Shown here: positions 35,073 to 46,760 of the stretch, one piece after another | Layout of the letters: each line of letters starts with the position of its first letter | Position numbering within the stretch: position 1 is the first letter of the stretch | Origin: Strigops habroptila | Lineage: Eukaryota > Chordata > Aves > Psittaciformes > Psittacidae | Direction: 5' to 3' | Assembly (NCBI RefSeq): GCF_004027225.2 | Contig: NC_046358.1 | Span: 66,731,028 to 66,795,027 of the forward strand | DNA: 64,000 nt | Notes under the pieces: model-generated | What the model was told of the DNA's origin: nothing | The model's database searches: none | What the model saw: the letters and a program-made list of their open reading frames with translations, nothing else | Program-made: the position numbers and the translations under genes

Positions 35073-37715
35073 CTTCATGAGAAGAAAATTATTACAGGTA
35101 GGGATTTTTGAGACTGCAAGGATGGCAGTTTCATCTGAGCTGCCTGTAAAATCCTATGGGCAAGGAGAGCGCCAGCAAGGATTTCACATTAGCTTATTCT
35201 CCAGCATTCCTAATCTGTTACTTTATGATGGGGGTTTGATGCAATAATGTACTTTTCCTCTGTATTGCAAGCTGCTCAGTTTGAGTCCTTATTCTTTGGC
35301 ATGAGAAAACAGAGGAATGCTGTCTCAGCTCTCCCATCACAGTTGTTTTGCCTCTCTTTGTAAAAAAGAGAGGTTAGAGAGGTCTACTGAGAAGGTTTCA
35401 CAATAAGATAGTGTCAAGAGTTATATTAGTCACAGAAGCAGCAGCATGAGGGAAAAAGAAAAGATAGAGATTAAACTTTTCTCTGTCCTTTCAGAATAAC
35501 CTTAGCAAACCCAAATCTGGGTACTCTTGCAGTAAAGCCTGGAGCACCGGAGTGCATTGCTCTTTGACAGGTCATTAACACATCCTGGTAGCGAAAGACA
35601 GCCAGAGGTAGAGGCATGATGTGAGAACAGATTTTAAGAGAGTTAAAGTGCAAAGTTATGTGTTAAAGAAAAGGAAAGGAGGTATATGGTGTCCTTCTCT
35701 CTACTGATTTTGTGTCAGGGACTTCACAAATAGCAATAGGTATTCCTTCAAATGTATATGTCCTATAGGAGTAGACATATGCAAAAAGATAAAAATGCTT
35801 GAGTAATGGAAAAGTGACTAGGAACACTTGTAGCTGAGAACTAGTTAAAGTCAGGACTCTTTCAGTTCTAAGTTAGGTGGGTTTATGAAACAGAAATGGG
35901 GGTTTGTTGTTATCTTTTGTTAGACTATTTATTGGTTTTGCTGAGTTCAAAATGCCTACAGAAGTCTGAAACCATTGAATTGTGGTTTAAATCTGTTCCC
36001 TTCAGGTGCTGAACAAATCTAAATGGCTACTTCTGGTTAATTTGCATTCATTCTAAACTTGTTCTGAACTATCTGCTCTTGAATGGATTAACAGTAATTT
36101 AATTATGTGTGCAATTCTTAACAACTTACAGTTGTATTACAACTAATTCCTGCCCACATACTTCCTGTCCAAAAGTGTCTGCTTCTGGATTATGATGCAT
36201 TAATAGTTTTGATGCAATGCCCTTGAACATGGCATTCAACATATATGGTCTCAAATAATGGTCACATTTGTTAGTCTTTGCAGTCTTTATATTCTCCCTT
36301 TGTCTGCTGGCTCCCCCAAAGAGTCCCCTGGAATGTTATTACATTAAATATAATTTCAACAATAGTCAACAGACCTTGTCCCATGTTATGCCATTATGCT
36401 TCTTTTTGACCTTATTACACAAGAACAAGCATTGTATAGAATTTATGCTAGGTAATTGATATTGCTATCTGCTACTGTGTCAGAGTGTGCTGGAAAGAAG
36501 GTCTTTGCAGAATGAACTTTAGAGTTTAGAGGTGGCCATTGTGGCAAAATTTATGGCTTTACATTCAAGGGAGATTCCTAAATCCAGGATAAAGAAATTT
36601 AGCTATTAGTTAGTTGTGGGTCACAGGGATCTGGAATAAACTCTTGTTACAAATCCCAAACTCAGCAGTTTTGTTTTTGTTTAGAGCCCTGTCTTTTGTA
36701 AAACTGTTTGTGAAAAAATATGTTGACTGATGGCTGCATGAATTCGTTGCAGAGCTCCATGTAACTCACTGTGAAATTCAGTGAGGGGGAAGGTGGTGGA
36801 GGTGGTTCATGCATACTCTTTTCTTAGGAGTGTTCAAAGTTGGTGTCAGTTGCATAGCAGATTTACATGTCAACTTGCTCTTTTAATTGGTGGTTGATCA
36901 TCTTTTAGATCCAAAAATGAGTTTGAGTGACTACTTATACAGGAAGAAATACCTGCTACCATACAGGAAGAAATTAGTGCCATACTTATAAAATGAAATC
37001 TGGGGACCTTTTTCCTAACCATGAATCATGAAGCACATACAAGGAAGCCTTCTGTCAGAAAGCCTGAGTACACATTATAAATAAATATTACCCTGAACAG
37101 TCATAAATAACATTATTAGCTTTTAATGCATAATTAACATTGAGTAGTAGCTAGTAACACAGCTGAATAATTATGCCACATTTTAAGACTATTTCTGTCT
37201 GCTTCAGCCACACAGTCAAGCAGTTAAATATGGCCAGTTCTTTGGAGTTTGGCACAGTAATTTTTAGCTACAAATTCCCAGTCAGCTCTTTAAAAATCTA
37301 ATTAGTAACAGCCATTAGTGTTGGCTTAATCCTCTGCTTTAGACTCTAAGTAAGCAGCATGTTTTTGTAGGGTAAAGTCCTTCAATGTCCTCAGAATGCT
37401 AGCTACAATGGTTCGTTTTCCTTTTCCTCCTGAACCAGAGCAACTTAGTGGTGTGAGTGGCTGAATCCAGTGATAGTAACTCCCAGTTAGGTGCCAGACT
37501 GCTTTCATGTCCTGATTCTCTGTGACCAGGATACACCATACCGCAGTAAGAGCTGAAAGCCCTCACTAGCTCACATATTCAGTGGGGACCCATGTTAAGT
37601 GGCTTGCTTAGAATAAATACATAGAAGAGAACAATTACCTGAGGCTGCCCATATGAAATCTGACCGAGATTAGGTGAGAAAACTTGTCTCGGAGGTTAGA
37701 CAATACAGTTACTCT

Positions 37716-37857
37716 CATAGAATCATAGCCTGGTTTGGATTGGAAGGGACCCTAAAGCTTATCCAGTTCCAACCCTTTGCCATGGGCAGGGACACCTTCC
37801 ACTAGACCAGGTTGCTCCAAGCCCCAACCAGCCTGGCCTTGAACACTGCAAGGGATG
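37716..37857 (-). mobile_element. CR1 3' end, antisense, very short
   Basis: Starts CATAGAATCATAGCCTGG (3' tail) and stops at GAACACTGCAAGGGATG, keeping only the last ~140 bp of the element. Not coding. Confidence 0.93.
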
Positions 37858-40694
37858 TGTTGTTTAAATTCATATGTATAAATTTAAAAGCTTTTATGTG
37901 CCTTTGTTTCCCCATTTACAGTGTTACCTTGTGTAAATGTAGTGGGGTTGACCTGATTTAATATTACAGGGTTCTTAGAGATCCTTTCCAGAGGTTTCAG
38001 TAGAAGCAGAACAGAGGGATGTAGCAATATGAATGTCTTCACAGTTATTTGAAGAACTATGCAACAAATAAAATGTTACATGCACTGGAGAATGATAATT
38101 GTGCACTGAATTGTATGTAAAGCCAATTTTATGCCCAATAAATTGCATTTTGTCAATACTTTATAAGTAGCTCTTATGATTTGTATTACATATGTATATT
38201 AGTGGTATATTTCACATTGAATTTGCAAATCATGCACAAATTAAGCAGTGTAAAGCCATGGATACCAGTGCAGGTCTAGCACACAGGAAATATTTCAGAT
38301 GCTAATTATTTTATTTTTTAAGTTTTATTTTGTTGTTTTTTTTTTCTGGTGGAGTGAAAAAGGACATAGAAAATAAGTCTCAATACTAAATAAAAGTATA
38401 GTACTTGCAAGGCTACTTGAGACTTCTTCCCACCTGTGTTTTCTGGATATAGTGTCATTAGAAACAGTTATCTTCTGTCTCTTAGTGGTTTACTCTTTAG
38501 TGACACAAAGTCTCTTTTATTTGTGAGGCTTTAGATTTACGTCAAATAACAATTATCTTTTTTGATGATCTCTAGTTCTTAATTGAGGAGTTGATTTCCA
38601 AAAGAATTATATCTTATTCCGATGTGAATTTATGTAGGATTTTGTGGGTAGGAATGTATATATATATACATATATGTATATCATTCTTTTAGAATTTTTC
38701 CACTCAAATCAATATCAAATGTCTATGTGCTTCCAAGGTTATCAGCTTTGGGTATGTATTCATATTTGTTATGTGTAACAAGTGTCACTGAGTCCTTAAA
38801 AATGGTAATGATACATCATAATTCTCAATGTAGTATTACCAGGGGATTTATTTGATGTGTATCCCTACTATGTAGTTGAACTTTACATATTCATGTAATA
38901 ACTGTTGGACATACTTGGGTTGTAGTGAAGAGTTACTTAACTTATTTTTCCAAGTACCTTTGAAGCCATATTTTTACACAAGCACATCTTTTTTTTGCAG
39001 TAGATCCTTGACAATAAGCTTTCTCATGCTTCTTGAAAAGGTTTGAATTGTCTTTCTTATATACTCAGAAGTCAGGTTTACAGGCTGAGTTGCCGTTTCC
39101 TCACAAGGCAAAACTTCACCAGTTAAACAATTAGTCTGATGATCAATTCATAAATGAATCTACAACTTAGTTCTCTCTACAAATGCTGTTCTGTGTAGCT
39201 TGTTTTAAGGATTTCTCTTCTCTTCTACAGATGAAAAATAAAGGAGGATAACTTACTTGAGTGTTCCTCTGTCTCACCACTTATACTATGCAAAAATTCC
39301 AGACAGAGATTATTCCTTAACATCCTGTTTCATCATATTTTTCCCCAGACTCTAATGCTGTTTAGTCTGCAATCATATTATTTTGTATTTTAGGAGGAAG
39401 AGGTTGAGAACCTTGGCAGTACCAGGGTGAATTCCAAACACAAGATCACATTGCCCCTTTTATTTTTACCTAAGCAAGTGAATCTTTCTGAAGACAAATA
39501 AGTATTGTCAATGTTTATAACCTGACTGCAGCAGAAAGTATTCTGAGTAGCAGCTATCCAGCACTTACTGGTGCTTAGGACCTGCAATTTTACAGCTGGT
39601 GATCCCCTCTGTTCTGGTCCAGAATACAAACTTCCCTTCAGGAGTTCTTTTGTGAAAGAGTTAGTATGTCAAGCTCATGACCATTTTTAAAAGTACATAT
39701 TTTTCCTGCCTGTTCCATTATTTCTATCCCAACCATTTTGGTTTGAACATGGAAAAGGTGCTTGAACACTCACCCTATTCTTCCTTGAATGTGGCAGCTC
39801 ATCTTTTTCTCACTGCAACCTCGTGTAACTGGAGAGAAGGGTGATGTGTTTGGCTGAGTTATTATCTGATCTGCTGGCTCTCAGATTTTCTAGCTAGGAG
39901 TTCTCAGTTTTTCCCCCCATTTCTCTTAACTCCATCACTTAATCTCTCTATAGTATACTTTGCCCTTCTCCTTGCTTTGTTTATCCAGACAGGTGATGGG
40001 AGTCCCTCCAGCAGGGACACTGCAAACATAATATATCCCAAGTTCATTACAGAAAGCTGAGGCAGTGGCCTTGAAAGGCACCTACTTGATTTCTGTTCCC
40101 TGCTATGGATCCAAGCAATTTTCACTGCTGTAAAGCTCTGTTTGCTAATGCAATCCAATAACTGATATTTCTGGCCTGGATTAATCCTTGCTGGAAATAG
40201 CCCCTTTGCTTTCAGTAGAGCTAGTTTAGGGATGGATTTAGTTATCTAGCTTGTTAAATTATGCTCCTTTCTGTTCCTTGATTTCCTGATTTCCCACAGT
40301 GTGAAACCTATAGTCTCGTCTCTTGGGTCAGCATTTTACTTTCAGTGTGAAATACAAGTCCTGGCTCCAAGGCAGTGATAAACTTTTGGAAGAGATTCTA
40401 TTATATTAAAGGTTAATATTACATGTTTATTCTACCACTGAGTAGGAGGATTTGAATACTAGAAGGTCTACAATTTTTGCCAAAATGTGTTTTTTACAAG
40501 AAGGTGCCAGGCTAGTGTGTAAGATTGCATTTATTCTGTGCTGTACTCCAAATATCAAAAGACAACAGAAAATCAGGAGGGGAAGTAGGGGAGAAGGTGT
40601 ATGTGGATTATGTAGCTGACATCCAATGGACCTGGGAGAATCTGAGGAACTGGCTTATTGTGGGTGATTTTGTCACTCTAAATTCTTGACTTTT
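37858..40694. other. Non-repeat AT-rich sequence
   Basis: Contains a TA/CATA-rich run at 38656-38681 and T-rich runs near 38335-38346. No gene or transposon recognised. Confidence 0.5.
38656..38681. repeat. (TA)n-rich microsatellite
   Basis: GTATATATATATACATATAT followed by GTATAT. It is an alternating AT run and nearly self-complementary. Confidence 0.85.
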
Positions 40695-40921
40695 CACAAA
40701 ATCCCAGGCTGGTTTGGGTTGGAAGGGACCTTAAAGCTCATCCAGTTCCAAACCCCTGCCACAGGCAGGGACACCTTCCACTAGGCCAGGTTGCTCCAAG
40801 CCTCGTCCAACCTGGCCTTGAACACTGCCAGGGATGGGGCAGCCACAGCTTCTCTGGGCAACCTGTGCCACCGCCTCACCACCCTCATAGAAGAAAAGTT
40901 CTTCCTAATATCTAATCTAAA
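40695..40921 (-). mobile_element. Antisense CR1, 3' half of an element split by a later CR1
   Basis: Has the antisense 3' UTR with GGGACACCTTCCACTAGGCC, and the ORF2 C-terminal region down to TTCTTCCTAATATCTAATC. In other antisense copies the sequence then continues with CTCCCCTCTGTCAGGTTAAA. Here that continuation appears 430 bp later at 41355, so this is one half of an interrupted element. CR1 order and orientation agree across the gap. Confidence 0.93.
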
Positions 40922-41354
40922 TAGATATTAGAAGGCACCTCCATATGAAGGCAGGCTGAGAACTTTGGGGCTGTTCAGCATGGAGAAAACAAGCTGCGTG
41001 GAGACCTGAAAGTGGACTTCCAATATCTGAAAGGGACATACAAGGATGCTGGAGAGGGACTCTTCATCAAGGATTATAGCGCTAGGAGAAGGGGTGATGG
41101 GTTTAAACTGAAACGAGGGAAGTTCAGGTTAGATATAAGGAAGAAGTTCTTCTCTGTGAGGGTGGTGAGACACTGGCACAGGTTGCCCAGAGCAGCTGTG
41201 ACTACCCCATCCCTGGCAGTGTTCAAGGCCAGGTTGGACAGGGCTTGGAGCAACATGGTCTAGTGGAAGGTGTCCCTGCCCGTGGCAGGGGGTTGGAAGT
41301 GGATGAGCCTTAAGGTCCCTTCCAACCCAAAACAATCTGTGATTCCATGATTCT
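40922..41354 (+). mobile_element. Sense CR1 nested inside an antisense CR1
   Basis: Recognisable CR1 starts at about 40934 (GGCACCTCCATATGAAGGC), runs through an ORF2 C-terminus open from 41012 to the stop at 41263 (VRVVRHWHRLPRAAV, ending RAWSNMV), and ends with GATTCCATGATTCTAT. The first ~10 bases, TAGATATTAG (40922-40931), are an exact inverted copy of host CR1 sequence at 40905-40914 and look like junction filler. This copy is younger than the element it interrupts. Confidence 0.92.
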
Positions 41355-41466
41355 ATATCTCCCCTCTGTCAGGTTAAAACTAGTCCCTGTTGTCCTGCTC
41401 CCTAGAGTCCCTTGTCAAAAGCCCCTCGCCAGATTTCCTGTCGGCCCCTTTAGATGCCAGTTTTAC
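41355..41466 (-). mobile_element. Antisense CR1, 5' half of the split element
   Basis: Picks up at ATCTCCCCTCTGTCAGGTTA, exactly where 40921 stops in CR1 order, and continues through TTGTCAAAAGCCCCTCGCC to CCCCTTTAGATGCCAG, where the 5' truncation lies. Together with 40695-40921 it makes one ~340-bp antisense copy. Confidence 0.9.
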
Positions 41467-41900
41467 TGATGATTTAGATGAGCTTCCTCATTGGTAAGAC
41501 CTGAGGTGGGGGGAGCAGAGGCGTGCGGGCTCTGGTACCACTGTCCCCCGCCTCAACCCAGCTATCCTGCCCTGCCTCGCTGTTGTCGGTCGTTGCCACC
41601 TCAGAAGTTAGGCCCTGCCGTGGGTGGAGGCAGCGCAGTGCCCAGTGGTGCCACGGCTTGCTGAGGTGACGGCATGGTGCCAGCGTCCGCCAAGGGGGGC
41701 TGCGATAGCACTGAAACTTGGACCAAGTTTCCAAGCAAGTCAGTGCTGGGATGGCTGGAGAAGGTCGTGATTCACAGCTGAGCTGAGGGAAGCGTGAAGC
41801 ATGACTCATCCCCTGCAGACATTTGAGAATACAGGTATCGATCTACTGTTTGCTTTGGCACTGCTCTGGGAGTTTTTGCATGGTTTTGTTTTAATATTTT
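41467..41900. other. GC-rich block of unknown origin between CR1s
   Basis: 41505-41740 is clearly more GC-rich than surrounding DNA, has several CpG dinucleotides and matches no CR1 segment present elsewhere in the window. On the minus strand two overlapping open frames cover it (41474-41809, 111 codons; 41772-41987, 71 codons, including PKQTVDRYLYSQMSAGDE). The translations are not recognised with confidence. It could be part of another retroelement or a fragment of a GC-rich promoter or exon. Confidence 0.4.
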
Positions 41901-42570
41901 TGACATGGACAGGCGGGATCGATGAGCTGTGGGCAATGGCACGAGGTTCAATAAGGCAAAGTACCGGGTCCTGCAACTGGGCCACAACTGGAAATCTGCT
42001 CATGGAAAAGGAGCAGGAGTTCCCCTGTACTGGGCACTGGTGAGGCCGCACCTCGAATCCTGTGTTCGGTTCTGGGCCCCTCACTACAAGAGAGACATTG
42101 AGGTGCTGCAGCGGGTCCAGAGAAGGGCAACAGAGCTGGTGAAGGGTCTGGAGCACAAGTGTGATGAGGAACGGCTGAGGGACCTGGGGGGTTTAGTCTG
42201 GAGAAGAGATGGCTCAGGGGGGACCTTATCGCTCTCTACAACTACCTGAAAGGAGGATGGAGCCAGGAGGTGGCTGGTCTCTGCTCCCAAGGAACAAGTG
42301 ACAGGACAAGAGGAAATGGCCTCAAGCTGCGCCAGGGGAGGTTTAGGCTGGAGGTTAGGAACAATTTCTTCCCGAGAGGCATTGGATGTTCAGGCATTGG
42401 AACAGGCTGCCCAGGGCAGTGGTGGAGTCACCGTTCCTGGAAGTGTTCCCAAACCGTGTAGATGAGGCCCTTAGCGCCATGGTTTAGTGGTGGCCTTGGC
42501 AGTGCTGGGGAACGGTTGGACTTGGTGAGTTTAAAGGTCTTTTCCAACCTGGTTGATTCTGTGATTCTAT
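41901..42570 (+). mobile_element. Longest CR1 copy, partial RT C-terminal region, sense
   Basis: A more divergent CR1 subfamily. It begins in the reverse-transcriptase region (GGACAGGCGGGATCGATGAG), has an internal deletion near 41993-42005, then encodes the RT C-terminal segment ([33 protein letters not shown]) in the frame open at 41929-42249. A frameshift near 42215-42250 moves the rest ([18 protein letters not shown]) to another frame. The 3' end is GTTGATTCTGTGATTCTAT. Its 3' UTR (GGTTTAGTGGTGGCCTTGGC) differs from the TCTAGTGGAAGGTGTCCC type of the other copies, so it belongs to a separate lineage. Not functional. Confidence 0.93.
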
Positions 42571-45500
42571 TACTGCTATGTGCTCTAAAAAGGAATGGGT
42601 GTAGTTATGAATCTGCACTTTTATCAGTCCTTTGAAGACTAGCAGGCTATTCAGTGCATGTTGGAATGCTTTCTGCATCTACCTCAAAGGAATTTAAATT
42701 TGAGAAGATCAGTTTTTCTATTCTGTGCTTGAAATTGCCGTAGATTAGAAGAGTTATTCTGCAGAAGACTATCCAGACTGTTGAGATATCTTCTTGGGTG
42801 TCTGAGGCCTATCTTGTGATTTTGAGTTCTTTTTCCCTATCCTGAACAATGTGTGAGACTGTTTTGTACATATGCAAATGTATTAAATGTTTAATCTACA
42901 TTAAAATGAAATTATTGTATGTGATATTAAAGTAATTTATTTAATGTTAAAATAAATAGCTTAAAGCATATGGAAGTGATACAGACCAAGACTTTTTTTT
43001 AATGATCCCATCTATAAAAGTTAGCTGGGACTGATGGCCCATGGGACATATTTCTGGCTTCATTAGCAACAGTGATAGTCTATAGAAAACATAATCGACG
43101 AACTTTGGCATGTGAAGCTGAAAAGAGAAACAGCAATTTCTGGTACTCTGTCCCTGTGGATAGGCTTTTGTTCATATTTCAGGGCATGAAGGGATCAGTA
43201 CAAAGTGCTGATGATAAAGCAATACAGAAGTGGGGTTACTGAGGGACATGCTATATTTCCTTGCTTAGTTTTCTTGTGTTAATGACAACTTTCGAGGGCT
43301 TAAGCTTGATCAATGCTCTGAAATGTCATTTCAGAGACACTGTCAGCAGTACAGACTGTGCAAGCAAGAGATGAAGTGAACATGAACAGGCCAGGACCAG
43401 AAAAGTACTCAGAAGGAAAGCAAGGATGAAATAGCCAAACTACATTACACATAACGAATAAATGTGGTTGGTGTCCTCTTGCTTCCCGCTGCCTAGATAC
43501 TCAGAGGCTGTGAGGTGCAAAATACATGTTCCTAAACAGGGCTCCAGGAAGATCTGAAGAACTGTTCAAAGCAAAATATTAGAGTCTGTATCAAAACCAA
43601 AAGGCCCTGTGGATAAGTACACCGCGGAAGGGTCAGCATAACTTTTGTAAAGTGAATCACACTACACAGACATACTGGAATCATTTGAAGGAAGAGTAGT
43701 GTGGTCGATAATTAAAATTAGCTTCATCTCCCAAAGGCTTGTGAGAAAGCCCTTAAGGAAGGATCCCATAATCAACTAAATGTAACATCTACAAATGTCT
43801 GAGTTATGAAAGGCTAGAGTTTGGGAGAAAGTGGGGGAAATGTATGTGATTGCTCATGACTTGTATTCGTTCTGATGAGACTAACTTTTGGCTACTCTGT
43901 GAATGGGCTGAAGTATTTGAGCTGAACCAGTATGACAAATTTTACATTCTTTTCTTATGGTACAGTAGAAAATAGAAATAAAATGTCGGCTGACTTCTAT
44001 TTCTACAGTGTTACATTTTGTTCTGAAAATGAGAAAATTAGTTTCTCTTCAGCATATGCACTGAGTCCATTCTTTAGCACTTTAGTTTCACACACAATAG
44101 CTTATAATATCTTGGATTTAGGAGCTCCTCTAACAGACTGCTGTGTCGAAGAAATGACTGTGTTTTACTCATAATTTTTTGCCTCATGCCTAGAAGTATT
44201 TGATTGTAGTTTGTGAAAATAACTACTTCACATATACAGATTATTTAGAATGCTGTTTTCCTTCCTTATTTTCCTATTTTTATTCATCTCTTGTTTAGTA
44301 TCATGCTTTTGGTATCTCTGTCACACTATTAGAAAACTTCCTTTGAAGGTCTCAGCACTTTGAAAGCAGGAATGGGGAGAAGGAGGTCAGAGGTTTGATG
44401 AGGTATCTGCTGAGATCTTCCTGTTTAGAAACTGAGGAATACTGACCAAAAAATTGAGGCTTTCAGAAAATGAGGTTTTTTATCCAGTGTGCAGTTGGTT
44501 TGCTTTTAGAGGTCAAGAAAACAACATGCAGACTAATACCAGGTTTAGAGCAACAGTGCTTTTCTTTAGCTATACGTTGTGTGTGAACTAAGGAATGGAA
44601 AAGTCACTTTGCAAAAAATGAAGTGTAACATGGACCACAACAGGACTGCGACCCATCTGCCATCTCTGCACAGCTTTCATAGTAGATGTTTGAAAACACT
44701 AGAACTTCTCTGCATGCTGTGTAAAAGCTGTTGTTGATTCCTAACCTTTTTTTCCTTTTTGGAGTCGTCATTTCAGACAATTTCAGATTCAGCAAGTCTG
44801 GTCACTTGCAATAAAATGCATGACAGATCAGACTAGTAAAACTATTAATTACCGGTGTTGTTAATTACAAATGCAGCCTCTTCTTTTCCTTACCTTTTAA
44901 TACATCACTATTTCTGTGATTGTCATAGTAATTCATAAATATCTGCTATTTTTAGCAAACAATTTTCAACTAATAACATGAAACAAACCATTGCAAATGA
45001 GCAATTTATGTGCTTCAATGATTTGTTATTCACTGCTTGGGGTATGGTTCGTCTGTACATTGTTTGTTATTATCTTTGAATAGATGACTCAGAACTCCTT
45101 AATCCTGCCAATGATGAATGTGGTGATGTAGACTTAACTCTTGTTCTGATTTCCAGCTGGGGGTTTTTTGCGTATTTAAGTTCTTATTGCATGCAGTTCT
45201 TTAAATGTAAATGTAAAAAACTGGAGGGGCATAGTTCTTTTACCAGTGGTGGATAAGTAGATAAGTGGTAGGGAAGATCACTGCTGAGGAGGAAGAAGTT
45301 GGCGGAGTTATGACTAGCAGAAGTGTGTACAAGATGGCCCCTCCACCGAGGGGGTCCTACTCAGTAACAAGATGCAAAAACTCATGTTTTGGACTATGGA
45401 GACCTACTTTAACAGCTGAGTTTGTATTTTATGTGTAGTGGATTTACACAAGACCATGTAGTGCTGCTAAGTCATACTAAAGAATACACATACAAAACAC

Positions 45501-46431
45501 TGTATTTGATCTCCTTTACTTCTGCTTTCCCTGTCTTACCTTTTCTTCTCCCTGCTGTTCTCATTTAATATACATCTGTTAAGAGAATGAGAGTTAGATT
45601 TACTTATCATTTCATTGTTTACTAAATCTGTTAATTTGCTTTCTCTGGCATATGAAAAATGCAAGATCTGGTAGAATATCTGGTGGGTTTAGAAGTGGGT
45701 TTATTTTCCCCTTCTTCTGCTGGCACTAAGGTGTATAACATGTTTCCATGGGCCTCTCAGAAAATTAATTTAAGGCATAACAGCTTAGTGGTGACATGGC
45801 AGTTTTCATATACATTATTTTAAAGGCAAAATAAGTCATCATTCCTCCTCAGCTGCAGAGGAAAGGTAGGAAATCGAGATCAGTATGGCATCATCAGATG
45901 TCTTTTTAGAAAAATCAGTAATTGTACAAAAAATAGAAACAAAAGCACATGACAGAGGCAAAGTAAGGAAATGAGATCTAAACAAAATTGCCCTTAGCAA
46001 GTAATAACTGCATATTTTATAGACAGCCTGGAAAAGTGTAAAAAATGTTGTCCTGCAGTAGCCTTGTTAATCGACACTTTTGAAAGTTTGCTCTGATCTG
46101 CATATTCTAGCCGTATTCCTATTATTTTGTTAGATAGTAATGTTAAAGGTGAACATCTTGGTGAGATTCCACTTGCGTTTGAAGCAGTCTTGCACTTTTG
46201 TCTCCTGACCCTCAGACTAACATTCTGACCATCTAAAATTAAGTAAAATTGAATTGTTTTGTTTTGTTTTGTTTTTTAAAGTTAAAGAAGTTCTGTATGC
46301 AAAAGCTAATGGGGTATTGGAGCATGTTAAAGGTGTGGAATGTGAATAGAGAAGATTTACGGATGTTAACTGGAACTGGCAAATGTGATCGAGTAGCAAA
46401 AGTTTATTGTTAAAGTAGGTTTAATTTATAT
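42571..46431. other. Non-repeat AT-rich sequence
   Basis: No gene or transposon recognised. 44825-45070 has homeodomain-type cores (ATTAATTA, TTAATTA) in a non-repetitive context, and a TGACTCA (AP-1-like) heptamer occurs at about 45086. A TTTTG pentamer run lies at 46254-46276. These motifs are common by chance. Confidence 0.45.
46254..46276. repeat. (TTTTG)n microsatellite
   Basis: Four TTTTG units followed by T6. Confidence 0.9.
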
Positions 46432-46760
46432 AATCATAGAATCACAGACTGGTTTGTGTTGGAGGGACCTCAAAGCTCATCCAGTTCCAACACCCTGCCA
46501 CAGACAGGGACGCCTTCCACTAAACCAGGTTGCTCCAAGCCCTGTCCAGTGTTCAACCTGGCCTTGAACACTGCCAGGGATGGGGCAGCCACAGCTTCTC
46601 TGGGCAACCTGTGCCAGGGCCTCACCACCCTCACAGGGAAGAACTTCCTCAGATCTCATCTCAGTCTCCTCTCTGTGAGGTTAAAGCCATTCCCCATTGT
46701 CATGTCCCTACAGGTCCTTGTCTGAAGCCCCTCTCCAGATTTCTTGCCAGCCCTTTTAGA
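46432..46760 (-). mobile_element. CR1 fragment with a templated inverted insertion, antisense
   Basis: The 3' tail is at 46432 (AATCATAGAATCACAGACTGG) and the 5' truncation at CAGCCCTTTTAGA. Relative to other copies it has 7 extra bases, AGTGTTC (46548-46554), between GTCC and AACCTGG. They are the reverse complement of GAACACT at 46566-46572, creating 9-bp arms around CCTGGCC. The ORF2 frame is broken. Confidence 0.94.

Larger units (their letters stand above)
30635..37715. other. 7 kb mostly unique sequence with palindromes and hairpins
   Basis: Contains a TAA microsatellite (31110-31137), direct repeats around a palindrome (31897-31968), a 14-bp perfect hairpin (34396-34434) and an 8-bp hairpin (35053-35072). 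An A/T-rich segment with many TAAT/ATTA cores lies at 37085-37330. Two exon-like segments (32583-32630, and minus 37326-37560) are in findings. No confirmed gene. Confidence 0.45.

Noticed and set aside
41901..42570. Possible functional reverse-transcriptase gene
   Set aside because: Internal deletion and frameshift, and only the RT C-terminal part is present. It is a truncated CR1.
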